Origin: Plasmodiophora brassicae
Taxonomy: Eukaryota > Endomyxa: Phytomyxea > Phytomyxea > Plasmodiophorida
Direction: 5' to 3'
Assembly: GCA_036867785.1 (NCBI GenBank)
Contig: CP145416.1
Span: 62,001 to 126,000 of the forward strand
DNA length: 64,000 nucleotides
Of the stretch, positions 30,808 through 40,577 are shown piece by piece. The notes under the pieces were generated by a model that saw nothing but the letters and a program-made list of their open reading frames with translations, was not told the DNA's origin and made no database searches. The translations under genes and the position numbers were made by a program. How positions within the stretch are numbered: the first letter of the stretch is position 1; every line of letters begins with the position of its first letter.

Positions 30808-32470
30808 TCATCTAGCGAGTAGTTTAACGGCGACGCCCAGGATGACGTTCGCGATGAGACATAGAGATCCAATGTGAAGAGCGGATTCCACCAGCGCGGC
30901 GCCATTCGACGATGGCGTCAGGAAGGCCATGGCGAGGTGCTCGCCGTCGAAGTAGTTGACGGGGGCGGCGTTGACGAACGCCAGCGACGTGCTGACGGAC
31001 ATGGCCAGGCGCAGGAACTCGGCCACCACGATCGGGCCACGCACGGGGACCACGCCGGGCAGGCGCGGCTGAAGGTCGGTGACCTCCATGGTCGCCCCAA
31101 GCAGCAGCGGGTCGCCAACGAATATGAGCGTTCGGGTGTGTATGTCGATGTAGACGACCCGCTGATCCTGGGCGGACGGCGCAACGCATCGATCGCCGGC
31201 CGCCTTGCACTGATCGCGCTGGACGCACTGGATCGGCCTGGATGGGAGGACATCACGCGAAGCAACGCAGAACGGCGGGGTGCTGTCGTCGGCCTGGAAG
31301 CAATGACCAGGCGCGGTTGAAGAGTTGCAGCATTCGCTGCCGAACCGCAGCCGGGACGCATCGATCGCAGAACGATCCATGCACAGACCGGGTGGACCGA
31401 CGGCCATGCCTGACAGATGATCCTGAAGTGAAGCCGCGCTTGTAACCGGAACGCCGTTCAACGAGGCCACGACTGCATCGCAACCGGCGGTCACATTCGC
31501 GTACAAGGGCGACTCAGGCGAGATCCACGAAATGATGGGGCGCGCTCCACTGGAATACAGCGGCAACAGCAGCACGGGCAGAAGCGAAATGAGCATTCTG
31601 CACAGAACCGCTAGCGCAACGTTGTGCAGAATTCCGGCCGACGCTACCTGACAGGACGTCCACGGTTAGGACGACGTTGCAGGACGGCAGGCGTGCCGTC
31701 GTCACCTGTCGCGCGACATGGCTGCGTTCTTCCAGGCGCTGCTGGTCGATCTCGACGAACGCTATCGGGATCAGGAACACGGAAGCAACGCCGATGCGAG
31801 TGATCGGGACCTGAACAGCGGGGTCCAACGACTACGTAAGTGCGATCGAGCGAGACCTGCGTGACTCCTTACATCGTAGACGATGGCGCAGGCGGCGTGC
31901 CCGATTTCGTGAATGACGACGGAGACAAGGACGGCGACCCACAGGTACACGGTCTGCCAGATTGGGAACGTGACCGCCGGAATAAGGGGGACTGTACAGA
32001 GCGGGATCAGGGAGGCGTTGGCAAACCCGAATGAGCGCGGATATAACGCTGACCTACAAGGGTCGACGGGACATCGGCATGCGCCACATGGGCGCCGGGT
32101 GACGCCAACAACAGGAACACGCGGACGAAGTTTGTCAGCAGGACGACGGCGGACACGACCATGAGTACGACGGCGATCGGCGGGCCGATCGCGAACCACC
32201 TCCGCCAGGCGCGGACCGCCGGTCGCCGGTGCAGCGCCATGCGCCGTCGCAGGCCGTCCGCCCACGGCGCCCCGTCCAACCAGATGGTGAACATCGACGA
32301 CGACCACGACAGGCGCTCGTCCTGCACCCCCGTACGCCCCCATCAGCCCTGCGCAACGCTCCGCGCCCAGACCACATCGCGTCGTTTACATTACGAAATC
32401 GGGCGACGACGCACCCGAGTACCACAGCCCATCCGGCAACGCCACACAGTATCGCCGCCACGACAACCAT
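30808..32470 (-). CDS. Site-2 protease (intramembrane metalloprotease, MBTPS2-like)
   Basis: Five exons encode 477 residues: 32390-32470, 32054-32321, 31873-31991, 31706-31831 and 30808-31647. The zinc motif H-E-I-G-H lies in a transmembrane helix of exon 3. The second catalytic motif F-V-N-A-A-P-V-N-Y-F-D-G-E-H-L in exon 5 corresponds to the family's L-N-x-x-P...D-G. Between them is the Cys-rich luminal segment of eukaryotic S2P (C-V-A-S-R-D-V-L-P and following). S2P releases membrane-bound transcription factors in the Golgi after site-1 cleavage. Length is close to human S2P (519). The five exons join in phase and each matches an S2P block. Confidence 0.9.
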
Positions 32471-32662
32471 CGCGCCGCAAAAAGAAACGAAACAATACCG
32501 CGCCGATCGCGTTCGCCCTCACCTCTCCATTTTTGGGCGGGCACAAGTCGCACTTTCGACAGTCGTCGCTACGCTGTCGACGAACGTTCGATTGCTGTGC
32601 GGAAAACAGCGCGATGCGCCTTGTCGCGATGTATTTGGACACGGACGTCTATGGATTCCGAA

Positions 32663-33286
32663 TCAGAGGAAGACGGCGGCGGCGGCAAGGACGCCGACGC
32701 CGACGAGGACGGTGGACGGCCGTCCGGTCGGCGACGCGTTCATGTCGAACCAGCCGTTCGCCGACGAGTTGCTTGCAATGCCGGCCGCGATGGCCTGGTT
32801 GGTACCGCCGTTCGCGCCGCCGGCCTGTGCGGGGGCGCCGCCGGCGGGTGCGGACGCGCCGGCATTGTACTGCTGCGCGGGTGCGGTCGTCCCTGCGGGT
32901 GCGGTGTACGCCTGCGTGGGTGCCGGCGCGATGCCCTTGTACGACGTCGTCTTCGTGCGGATCTTGCGGATCGGGCACGAGTCCTCTTCGACAACGGGCT
33001 TCTCGCATTCAGTCGTCGGCGGCGCTGTGTAGATGGACGGCTTCGGGGTCGGCTTCGCGTACAACGTCGTTGTGGCCGTACGTGGCGAAGGCGCCGGACT
33101 GCTGGCGGTGTACATGGTCGGCTGGGCGGTTGGGCGCGGGACCACGACGGGTGCAGCGCTGTACGTGGAGGCGGGCGTGGGTGCGGTCGCAGGCGCCGAC
33201 GAGTACACGCCGCCGTTCGTCGAGTCGGCCAGGGCGGCGACGCCCAGCAGGGCGAGCGCGGAGATGACGAAGGACAGGGACGGCAT
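32663..33286 (-). CDS. Secreted Thr/Pro/Ala-rich mucin-like surface protein
   Basis: Encodes 207 residues from the ATG at 33286, which opens a signal peptide (S-L-S-F-V-I-S-A-L-A-L-L-G-V-A-A-L-A). Repeated S-A-P, Y-T-A and T-A-P-type units make a likely O-glycosylated stalk, with one small pair of Cys (E-C-E...S-C-P) in a charged island. A hydrophobic C-terminus (V-L-V-G-V-G-V-L-A-A-A-A-V-F-L) suggests GPI attachment. No enzyme domain is recognised. Confidence 0.62.
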   Translation of the reverse strand: MPSLSFVISALALLGVAALADSTNGGVYSSAPATAPTPASTYSAAPVVVPRPTAQPTMYTASSPAPSPRTATTTLYAKPTPKPSIYTAPPTTECEKPVVEEDSCPIRKIRTKTTSYKGIAPAPTQAYTAPAGTTAPAQQYNAGASAPAGGAPAQAGGANGGTNQAIAAGIASNSSANGWFDMNASPTGRPSTVLVGVGVLAAAAVFL

Positions 33287-33829
33287 TGCGGTTTGTTGGA
33301 GAATGTCTGGTTGGTTGTTGGGAAAGCGACGGCGATTTCGGAATGACGACAGCGGGGGCGAACCGGGGCGTGACAGGCCAGGCGTGCCGTTCTCTGCCGG
33401 AACGTGAATCACTGCACCTGAGGGGCGCGGCCTGACGATACCGTGACTCATGCAAGAGGGATCTCGGAACCGTGAAGCCATCTCTGGCTGGCGGTTCAGC
33501 AGCGCTCGCCGAAGGCAACCATGGATGTTCGGTGACGGCGGCTGGAGACGTCAGGGGCCCCCGTTGATGGACAAAGGTAGCAAACGGGGTTGCTTCGCTG
33601 CGAAGTCAGGAGGTGCCTTCGTCCCGCAAACGTTCCACGGCAGCTAAATACCAAGGCGGACGCGTTCCCATCGTAGATGACGTCACGGGCGCGTGGGGCG
33701 GCTGCGAACGCTTCCGGGACAGCATGAACTGAGTCACGGGGCCGGGCACACACACTTCCGAAATCGATCCCGAACAGCTACCCGGCGTTCGTGGTCCTGA
33801 TCAAGCACCCCGTCCTCGAATCCAAAACC
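33287..33829. other. Divergent intergenic region, nothing recognised
   Basis: About 540 bp between two divergent secreted-protein genes, probably holding both promoters. No gene, repeat or RNA is evident. Confidence 0.45.
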
Positions 33830-34477
33830 ATGAAGATGATCGCTGCTGTCGCCGTCGTCGCCATCACAAGCCTTGGGTTCGCGTACGCGTCGCTGGATGC
33901 CCCGCAGCAGGTGCTGGGCGCTCAGGGACCGGGTATGACCTACCAGGCAGCGCCAGAGCATGTCGACAGCATCCACATCCATCACGACGTCCACGACCAG
34001 CTGTACACGGCGATGCCAGCACCGCCACCAACATCGCCGCCGACGACGATGGCCCCCGTCGTGCACCATGAGACCGTTGCAGTGCACCACGACGACCACG
34101 TGCCGAACGCCGTCGTCCACCGCGTCGAAGACGTCGTAACGACACCCGCCGGCCAGGAATCGTCATGCAGCATGGAGGACCCGGCGCCAGTGGTCCCGAG
34201 GCCCAGACGCCGAGTCCTGGTTCGCTCGTACGCGCAGGACGATGACAGCCAGAGCGAAACGGTGTCCGTGCCCGCACCTGCTCTCGTTCAGGACACGCCG
34301 GCGGTCGTCCCTGCACCGGCACCGGCCATCGTCTCGGGCAACAACCCGGCACCAACGCAGGGCCCAATCCGAACGAGGACCGGCGGCCGCAGTGCCACCG
34401 ACAGGAACGCGGCCGTGGGCCAGTACATCGCCGGGCTGGCCAGCTTCGGCGCCATCGTCCTTCTTCTGCTCTTTTGA
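33830..34477 (+). CDS. Secreted His-rich surface protein
   Basis: Encodes 215 residues from the ATG at 33830, which opens a signal peptide (M-K-M-I-A-A-V-A-V-V-A-I-T-S-L-G-F-A). Two His clusters, S-I-H-I-H-H-D-V-H-D and V-H-H-E-T-V-A-V-H-H-D-D-H, could bind metal. A Pro/Ala/Val-rich region and a hydrophobic end (I-A-G-L-A-S-F-G-A-I-V-L-L-L-L-F) suggest a GPI anchor. A degenerate copy of the last third and its 3' flank lies at 36850-37260. Confidence 0.62.
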   Translation: MKMIAAVAVVAITSLGFAYASLDAPQQVLGAQGPGMTYQAAPEHVDSIHIHHDVHDQLYTAMPAPPPTSPPTTMAPVVHHETVAVHHDDHVPNAVVHRVEDVVTTPAGQESSCSMEDPAPVVPRPRRRVLVRSYAQDDDSQSETVSVPAPALVQDTPAVVPAPAPAIVSGNNPAPTQGPIRTRTGGRSATDRNAAVGQYIAGLASFGAIVLLLLF

Positions 34478-35412
34478 AATCAAACGCCATCCAACAATGT
34501 ACAATTGTCAACATCGCCCACCCGTGCGTCCCGTTTCCATCTGAGGCATTGTGCCAGCGGCGTGTTGCGTAATTAGACGGCCGGATAGCAGGCGGGCACA
34601 GGCGCCGACATCTACTGGTCGAACGCAGCTGCTCTAGAGAGTTCCAGTCCTTGCCTGTCACGTTACGATGCCTACCGACATCTCGTTTCAGGCCATATTC
34701 ACTTGCGGCTTGGCAGGTGACTCGAGGTGCGCCGAGAACCTCATGTCGAGCATGAGGTACGAGCACCATCGCCAAACCGTCGGCACTCGTGGAACAGCAT
34801 GGTGGCCGTGAGCGGGAGCGACTTCTCCCGCCCTCGAAGTGCTTCATTAGGTGAACATAAACATCTGCACCTTCCACATTTTGGTGGACTGGAGAGGCGG
34901 GCCGGGGGCGGTGCACCTTTGCGCCGCGGCGGACGTCTTCTCTGTCGAGCGACTTTCGCCACCGCCTGATCTGAATTCCGACGGTACGTAGTCGACGCCG
35001 TACTTCTGGCCCGTTCGGCATACCTGCCCAGGTCCCTCGTACGCCTCAGTGGCGATGGCGATCGTCTCGCCGAGGGTGAAGCGGACGACACCACGACCCA
35101 ATCAGCGACCTCGGTAATAGGACATGCGCATGCTGTCGTTGCACTCCTCTCGATCGACGCGCGCTTTCGTTTGGCGCCATTTCCTGCACTCATTGGGCCC
35201 TTTTATTATTTTATAGGACTTTTAGGACCTATGTACGTAGGTGCCCAGCCCCAGGCACCGGAAATGACCGTTGGGCGGAAATTTCGGTACCTGGTGGGGA
35301 GGGAGGGGGGAGGGGGGTGGTCGTGAGGTTCAGTCTGCGTTTTCGGACGCAGCGCTGCCGGCAACCGCTCTCGTGAACGCCCGACGACGTCATTGCGAAC
35401 AACCGATCCGTC
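34478..35412. other. Intergenic; source of a duplicated segment
   Basis: About 935 bp. The first 250 bp (to about 34735) recur, diverged, at about 37020-37260. The rest shows no convincing gene. A GGGGAGGGAGGGGGGAGGGG purine run stands at about 35297-35316, in front of the first SKP1-ankyrin gene. Confidence 0.5.
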
Positions 35413-36693
35413 ATGCTGATCGCCAGTCGACGCTCACGCGTCAGTGCCCGTCTGTCGCCGTCCACCCTGGTCCTGATTGTCGGCCTGTCATGCATTGCGG
35501 TTGGCGACGGCGTCGACGTCGACGTCCGCCTGGTCATGTCCGGTGTCGACGGAATGTGCTTCGCGGTCTCTACCGAAGCTGCCAGGTGGCACTCCGTTCT
35601 GCTACGAACTGAGATTGATAATCGACGTGGCGTCATCGACAACTGGGAGGGCATTCTTGTCAGCGGTGTACACAGTACCGAGCTACATGTGATCGTCGAG
35701 TTCATCAACAGCCTACACCCGGAAACGTTATGTACTCGAAGTTTGACCCTGTCCTCTAATGCGCAGGAGGCGGCGCCACAGCTGGTTGATCGGGCTGCGG
35801 ACTGGATTCTCAAGCATCCCGAGTACGTCCTGGATACCGGGCGTCTGTTCGAACTTGTGAAAGCCGCCAATATCATGCAGATGCCCCTGCTGGCCGTTGC
35901 ACTCGCTGCGAAAACATACATGTACGACGCGTCGGATCTTAGCGAACGGATTCGCCGTATGGAGCCCGTTCCCGCCTTCCAATTCCATTTCGGCCTAGTC
36001 ACGCTACTTGTCAATGCGGTTGATGACGACCAGAAGGCCATCGACAGGATAATTCGCAACCTACTTGTGTTCGGAGGGGATGCCAATCAGCTAACCTGGC
36101 TCCAATGGGACCACCAATTCGGGTCCGTTCTTCACTGGGCGGCGGCAAGCGAAGGGAAAGAACTCATCGTGGACCTGCTGTGCCGTCACGTTCATGGCAT
36201 CAATCTCAATCATGTCAACGCGCAAGGATACACGCCCCTGCATCTGGCGGTGCTCCACAATCGTGCTGAGATCGTCAAGCTGCTGGTGGCTACTTCCGGG
36301 AGCAACGTTAATGCCAGGGATGCGCACGGGCACACACCCCTGTCGCTAGCCGCCATGCAAGGTAGTGCCTCATGCGTTGACGAGCTGCTGAAGGCGCCCG
36401 ACATCAACGTCAACGAGCGCGTACCAGGGGGCGATGACGGCTTGTACGTGTGCGATTGGACGCCGCTGCAATGGGCGGCAACTCGAGGGGGCACGCCGGG
36501 TGCTTATGGCGTTATCGTTTCACTGACCCAGGAGCTTCGTGTCGATATCGACGCGAAAGACGCGTACGGCAGAACAGCTTGGCACCTGGCTCAGTGCAGC
36601 GGCTCTTCTGATGTCATGAACCCGCTGAGCAACGCTCTTGTTATTCGCCAGAACGCTGTTGGTGAACACGACGTCATTCCTCGACGACGATGA
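35413..36693 (+). CDS. Secreted SKP1-like/POZ plus ankyrin-repeat protein (copy 1)
   Basis: A single exon of 426 residues. The first 30 residues are a signal peptide (L-V-L-I-V-G-L-S-C-I-A-V-G). Residues about 36-180 resemble SKP1: a degenerate POZ fold, then A-A-D-W-I-L-K, L-F-E-L-V-K-A-A-N-I-M-Q-M and D-L-S-E-R-I-R-R-M, which align with SKP1's L-F-E-L-I-L-A-A-N-Y-L-D and E-E-I-R-K. Ankyrin repeats follow from about 225 to 400 (T-P-L-H-L-A-V-L-H-N-R, T-P-L-S-L-A-A, T-P-L-Q-W-A-A). SKP1 links F-box proteins to cullin in SCF ubiquitin ligases; a secreted version would meet host rather than own partners. That role is inference. Confidence 0.75.
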   Translation: MLIASRRSRVSARLSPSTLVLIVGLSCIAVGDGVDVDVRLVMSGVDGMCFAVSTEAARWHSVLLRTEIDNRRGVIDNWEGILVSGVHSTELHVIVEFINSLHPETLCTRSLTLSSNAQEAAPQLVDRAADWILKHPEYVLDTGRLFELVKAANIMQMPLLAVALAAKTYMYDASDLSERIRRMEPVPAFQFHFGLVTLLVNAVDDDQKAIDRIIRNLLVFGGDANQLTWLQWDHQFGSVLHWAAASEGKELIVDLLCRHVHGINLNHVNAQGYTPLHLAVLHNRAEIVKLLVATSGSNVNARDAHGHTPLSLAAMQGSASCVDELLKAPDINVNERVPGGDDGLYVCDWTPLQWAATRGGTPGAYGVIVSLTQELRVDIDAKDAYGRTAWHLAQCSGSSDVMNPLSNALVIRQNAVGEHDVIPRRR

Positions 36694-36849
36694 CGGGTAA
36701 GCGTATTTCACCGTTGGAATATTGCAATGGAATCGCCATCGCTCACGAGACAATACATTGCGCCTTATGTCGCCGAATGAGTATCCAAAGAAGGAATATG
36801 TTCGACGAATGCAGACTCCTGGGAGCCGGAATCGCTCGTTGCGGGAAGT

Positions 36850-37260
36850 GGCTAGCGCCAGCGAATAACTGGCCGGCGCCAACGCAGGGTCCAATCCGAT
36901 TGCGGGACCCGCGGCCGCAGCACCACCGGCAGGAACGCGGCTGTGGGCCAGCACGCGCTTACATCGCCGGGCCTGATTGGTCAGCTTCGGCGGCATCGCC
37001 CTTCTCTTTTGAAACCAACGCATAGAACATGTACAATGGCAACATCGCCCAAACGCGTGTTTATACCATTGCCGGTGGCATCTGCAACGAATGATTACGA
37101 CCGGATAGCAGGCGGGCATGTTTGTGCACAAGAAGGCGGCACCGGCGAAAACTGATCAAAGGCATCTGCTCTAGAGGCCCGTTTTCATTAATCATTCGTG
37201 CGTTTCACGATAGGACGCCTAACGACATCTCGATTGAGGCCATACTCGAGTGGCCTCTCA
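36850..37260 (+). pseudogene. Degenerate copy of the His-rich surface gene's 3' part
   Basis: Sequence from about 36850 follows 34340-34735 with many substitutions and indels. It contains the equivalents of the A-P-T-Q-G-P-I-R coding stretch, the TACATCGCCGGGC segment, the CTTTTGAAA stop region and the downstream flank (GGATAGCAGGCGGGCA, CATCTCG). The reading frame is not kept over the copied coding part, so this is a duplicated fragment rather than a gene. Confidence 0.7.
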
Positions 37261-37456
37261 AGTGGGATGAGCATCCGACTGGACAAGTTGGCGACAAACG
37301 ACCGTCTTGCTATAACAACAGCGGTGTCCGCGTTGTCGACCTTGCAGAGCTGGATGCTATATCATTGCTGATGAAGACGATTCTGCCAGCCGTTTCGTAT
37401 AGTGATCACGGTACAGCTGAAGTGACCCACTAGGGATCCACCCTAACGTCCAAAAC

Positions 37457-37612
37457 CCAAAGTTGCCGCCCCAACGTGGCCACGATGCCGTCATCAGCCT
37501 ACTCTTGCAACCAAATTACGGAAGAGGTCCACAGGAAAAACATGCTCTATATCTCGTCAGACGAAACGACCGCGCAAAGAGGCTGCTTGAAGACGCAGGC
37601 GCCCATGTCTGA
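37457..37612 (+). pseudogene. Ankyrin-like gene fragment
   Basis: An open frame of 51 codons before TGA reads G-H-D-A-V-I-S-L-L-L-Q, then H-A-L-Y-L-V-R-R-N-D-R-A-K-R-L-L-E-D-A-G-A-H-V, which has ankyrin helix-turn-helix character. No start or signal peptide is near. It is probably the 3' remnant of another member of the family, though an unrecognised last exon is possible. Confidence 0.4.
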
Positions 37613-37728
37613 ACGCGTCTGACTTCTTCATTTGCGGAGCCGTACACATCTGGCTCCACCGTCTGACGTATCTGTGCACTGTACGGTATCACAAGGCGGA
37701 ACGAGCCACCGAGGGTGGCTTCGGTCTA

Positions 37729-37966
37729 ACTCTACCGAACGCAGCAGCGGTATGTATACGGTCAACAGAAGTCCGTGGCGGAGTGCAGGGCAAAGGCGCG
37801 CGCGCGTCTTGTTCTGCTCTGACGCGTCCAAATGTCCGCGGTTCCACTCTACCAAACGCAGCAGCGGAAGATGCCCTAATATACGGTCAACAGAAGTCCG
37901 TAGCGGAGATCACGCCAATGTGCGCGCGCGCCTTGTTCTGCACTGACGTGCCCAAATGTCCGCAGT
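37729..37966. repeat. Two tandem copies of a ~116-bp unit upstream of SKP1-ankyrin copy 2
   Basis: Units start at about 37729 and 37845. Each holds CTCTACC(G/A)AACGCAGCAGCGG, TACGGTCAACAGAAGTCCGT and CCAAATGTCCGC, with a GCGCGCGCG run between. They end about 120 bp before the ATG of the second SKP1-ankyrin gene, so they may form part of its promoter. No open reading frame of note crosses them. Confidence 0.65.
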
Positions 37967-38083
37967 TCCCCGGTTTGCGCAAACCGGCCTGGTTGGTCAG
38001 AACCCTTCATTCTGCGTTTTGGACCCTGCTGCCAGCAGCCGCTCTCGTCAACGCCCCACGATATTGTGAACAACCGACTCATT

Positions 38084-39253
38084 ATGTTGATCGCCAGTCG
38101 ACGCCCAGGCGTCAGTGCCGTTCTGTTGCCGTTCACCCTGGCCCTGATTGTCGGCCTCTCATGCATTGCGGTTGGCGATGAGCCCGAAATCCACCGCGTC
38201 AAGTCCGGTGTCGACAGAAAGTCGTACGACGTCAATACCAGGGCTGCGAAGTGGCACTCCCTACTGCTGCAATCTAAGATTGAAGGCCGTCGACGTGACA
38301 AGGTCGGCAACGGCGTGGTCATTCCTGTCAGCGGTGTACACAGTACCGAGCTACATGTGATCGTCGAGTTCATCAACAGCCTACACCCGGATCACTATCA
38401 GGTAAAAGGTCTGAACTGAAAGATTGACTGCCTCATGTCCTCTAATGAGCTGCTGGTGGCGCCACAGGTTGATCAGGCTGCGGACTGGATTCTGAAGCGA
38501 ACAGAGTACCTGGATGACGAGCGTCTGTTCAACCTTGTGAAAGCCGCCCACGTCATGCAGATGCGCCCGCTGGCCGTTGCACTCGCTGCGAGAACTGACA
38601 TGTACGACGCGTCGGATCTTAGCGAACGGATTCGCCGTATGGAGCCCGTTCCCGCCTTCCAATTCCATTTCGGCCTAGTCACGCTACTTGTCAATGCGGT
38701 TGATGACGACCAGAAGGCCATCGACAGGATAATTCGCCACCTACTTGTGTTCGGAGGGGATATCAATCAGCTAAGTCGGCTCCAATGGGACCACCAATTC
38801 GGGTCCGTTCTTCACTGGGCGGCGGCAAGCGAAGGTAAAGAACTCGTCGTGGACCTGCTGTGCCGTCACGTTACTGGCATCAATCTCAATCGCGTCAACG
38901 CGCAGGGCTACACGCCCCTGCATCTGGCGGTGCTCAACAGTCGTGCTGAGGTCGTCAACCAGCTGGTGGCCACTTCCGGGATCAACGTTAATGCCAGGGA
39001 CGCGTACGGGCACACACCCCTGTCTCTAGCCGCAACTCGAGGAGGCATGCCGGGTGCCTATGACGTCATCGTTTCTCTGACCCAGGATCTTCGTGTCGAT
39101 ATCGTCGCGGAAGACGTATACGGCAACACAGCTTGGGACCTGGCTCAGCGCAGCGGCTCTTTTGATGTCATGTACGCGCTGAACAACGCTCTTGTCATTC
39201 GCCAGAACGCTGTTGGGGAACGCGTCATCGTCATCGACGACGATGACGAGTAA
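38084..39253 (+). CDS. Secreted SKP1-like/POZ plus ankyrin-repeat protein (copy 2)
   Basis: Tandem duplicate of the gene at 35413, offset about 2.67 kb. Best modelled with two exons (38084-38401 and 38450-39253) giving 373 residues; the 48-bp intron has a GTAAAA donor and GAG acceptor and replaces a stretch that is coding in copy 1. The signal peptide and SKP1-like half are kept (D-L-S-E-R-I-R-R-M identical). About one ankyrin repeat present in copy 1 (its T-P-L-S-L-A-A-M...R-G-G section) is missing, so the array is shorter. The acidic C-terminus (V-I-V-I-D-D-D-D-E) differs. If the intron is not spliced, the protein would stop after 111 residues and only the second half would remain open. Confidence 0.68.
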
Positions 39254-40577
39254 GCGTACTTCACCGTTGGGATTTTGCTATGGAATCCCGATCGCCCACG
39301 AGACAATACATTGCGCGTTATGTCGTCGAATGAGTATCCAAAGAAGGAATGTATTCGACGAACGCAGACTTCCGGAAGTCAGAATCGCTCTTTGTCGGAA
39401 GGGGCTAACGCTGAGGAATAATTGGTGATGAACGCTTGCCCTTGTTAACAAAGTAGATCAACTTGATGCTAGTATGCGCTTTAGAAGAGCAAATTGGTAA
39501 CAAGTTGGTCAGAAACGCCTAGCCAATTAGTTAGTACGAACGTCGCCTGAAAACAGGGACTCGGCCGGCTCCTGGCGCGGCATCTGAAGACCGTGTTAAC
39601 GTCGCAACGTCTTGCCTGTCCGGACGACCAACATATGGGCGGGATGCTACGCTGCTTCGACAGAGGGCTCGCTCGCTGCACGACCGGCACCGAATGTTAG
39701 GAAGGTTTCCTGCGAACAGCACGTCCCTCCGTCGGCAATATATTCAACGACGTCGCGACATTTGACCACCTTTCAGCTCTGCCGTGTTTCTGACATAATT
39801 GGTGACCAGTCCAGTAGCAGAGAATATTCTCTGCTGACACGCGACGTATTAATACGTCGCGCCAGTCGTCACCCTCGATGCTGTCGCTGTTCATTTCGCC
39901 ATTGGTTTTGAAGTGACGACGTCATTCCCCAACGACAATCCTATAGGTGCTTACTCCTCTGGCGGCAACTGGTGCCAGGATGGTTGCGGGTGACCGGTCT
40001 GGCGCTGTTCCTTGCATCTCGTGTACTTGCAGGAAAACGGCGTATGCCTCCAGTCTCCAGATCACTTCGCCATGCGTATGAATATTGTATACCGTACCCT
40101 CCCGGACCGATGCATGTTGCCTGCAACCCTGACCGTCTACAACCAGCTTGTATCTTCCTGTTGATGCAAGTAGGACGTAAGCAGTTTGGAGGGATGCCGA
40201 TTGTACGTACCTGCAACCGGCTTGCATCTTTCATCAAACAATAAAATGGGCCTCAAGTCATGTACTGTGATATTAGACATGATCTTTCCACATAAATGGC
40301 TCACGATATGCACAGTATCGCCGGCAGAATGATGCGAGTACTGACGGTACATTGATGCAGCTGGCTCGTATGAAATTGAGCCTTTTACCGAGCGGCAGGT
40401 CCTGGAGGGCAGCCACAGGCCACGGCGCAGTTTTGTATTGTGCGCGCGGGGGCAGCTCCCATCGGGGTCGGCTCCGGAGTGTAACGCGAACACGCAGTGC
40501 CACCGTATAGCGCCGCCGGGGAGTTGGGCAGTGTCATCCGTGGTCGTACACCTCCGGACTCCCACGACATCGCGCCG
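39254..40577. other. Intergenic 1.3 kb, no gene recognised
   Basis: The first 170 bp (to about 39425) match the 3' flank of SKP1-ankyrin copy 1 and mark the end of the duplication. The middle carries twin palindromes (separate entry). 39860-40577 is AT-richer than the surroundings and contains no frame with domain or signal features. Upstream of the C2H2 gene an alternative GTG-initiated extension is open but unsupported. Confidence 0.5.
39816..39860. repeat. Twin perfect 20-bp palindromes
   Basis: AGCAGAGAATATTCTCTGCT (39816-39835) and GCGACGTATTAATACGTCGC (39841-39860) are each perfect inverted repeats without spacer, separated by five bases. They differ in sequence, so this is not one duplicated palindrome. 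Confidence 0.85.
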
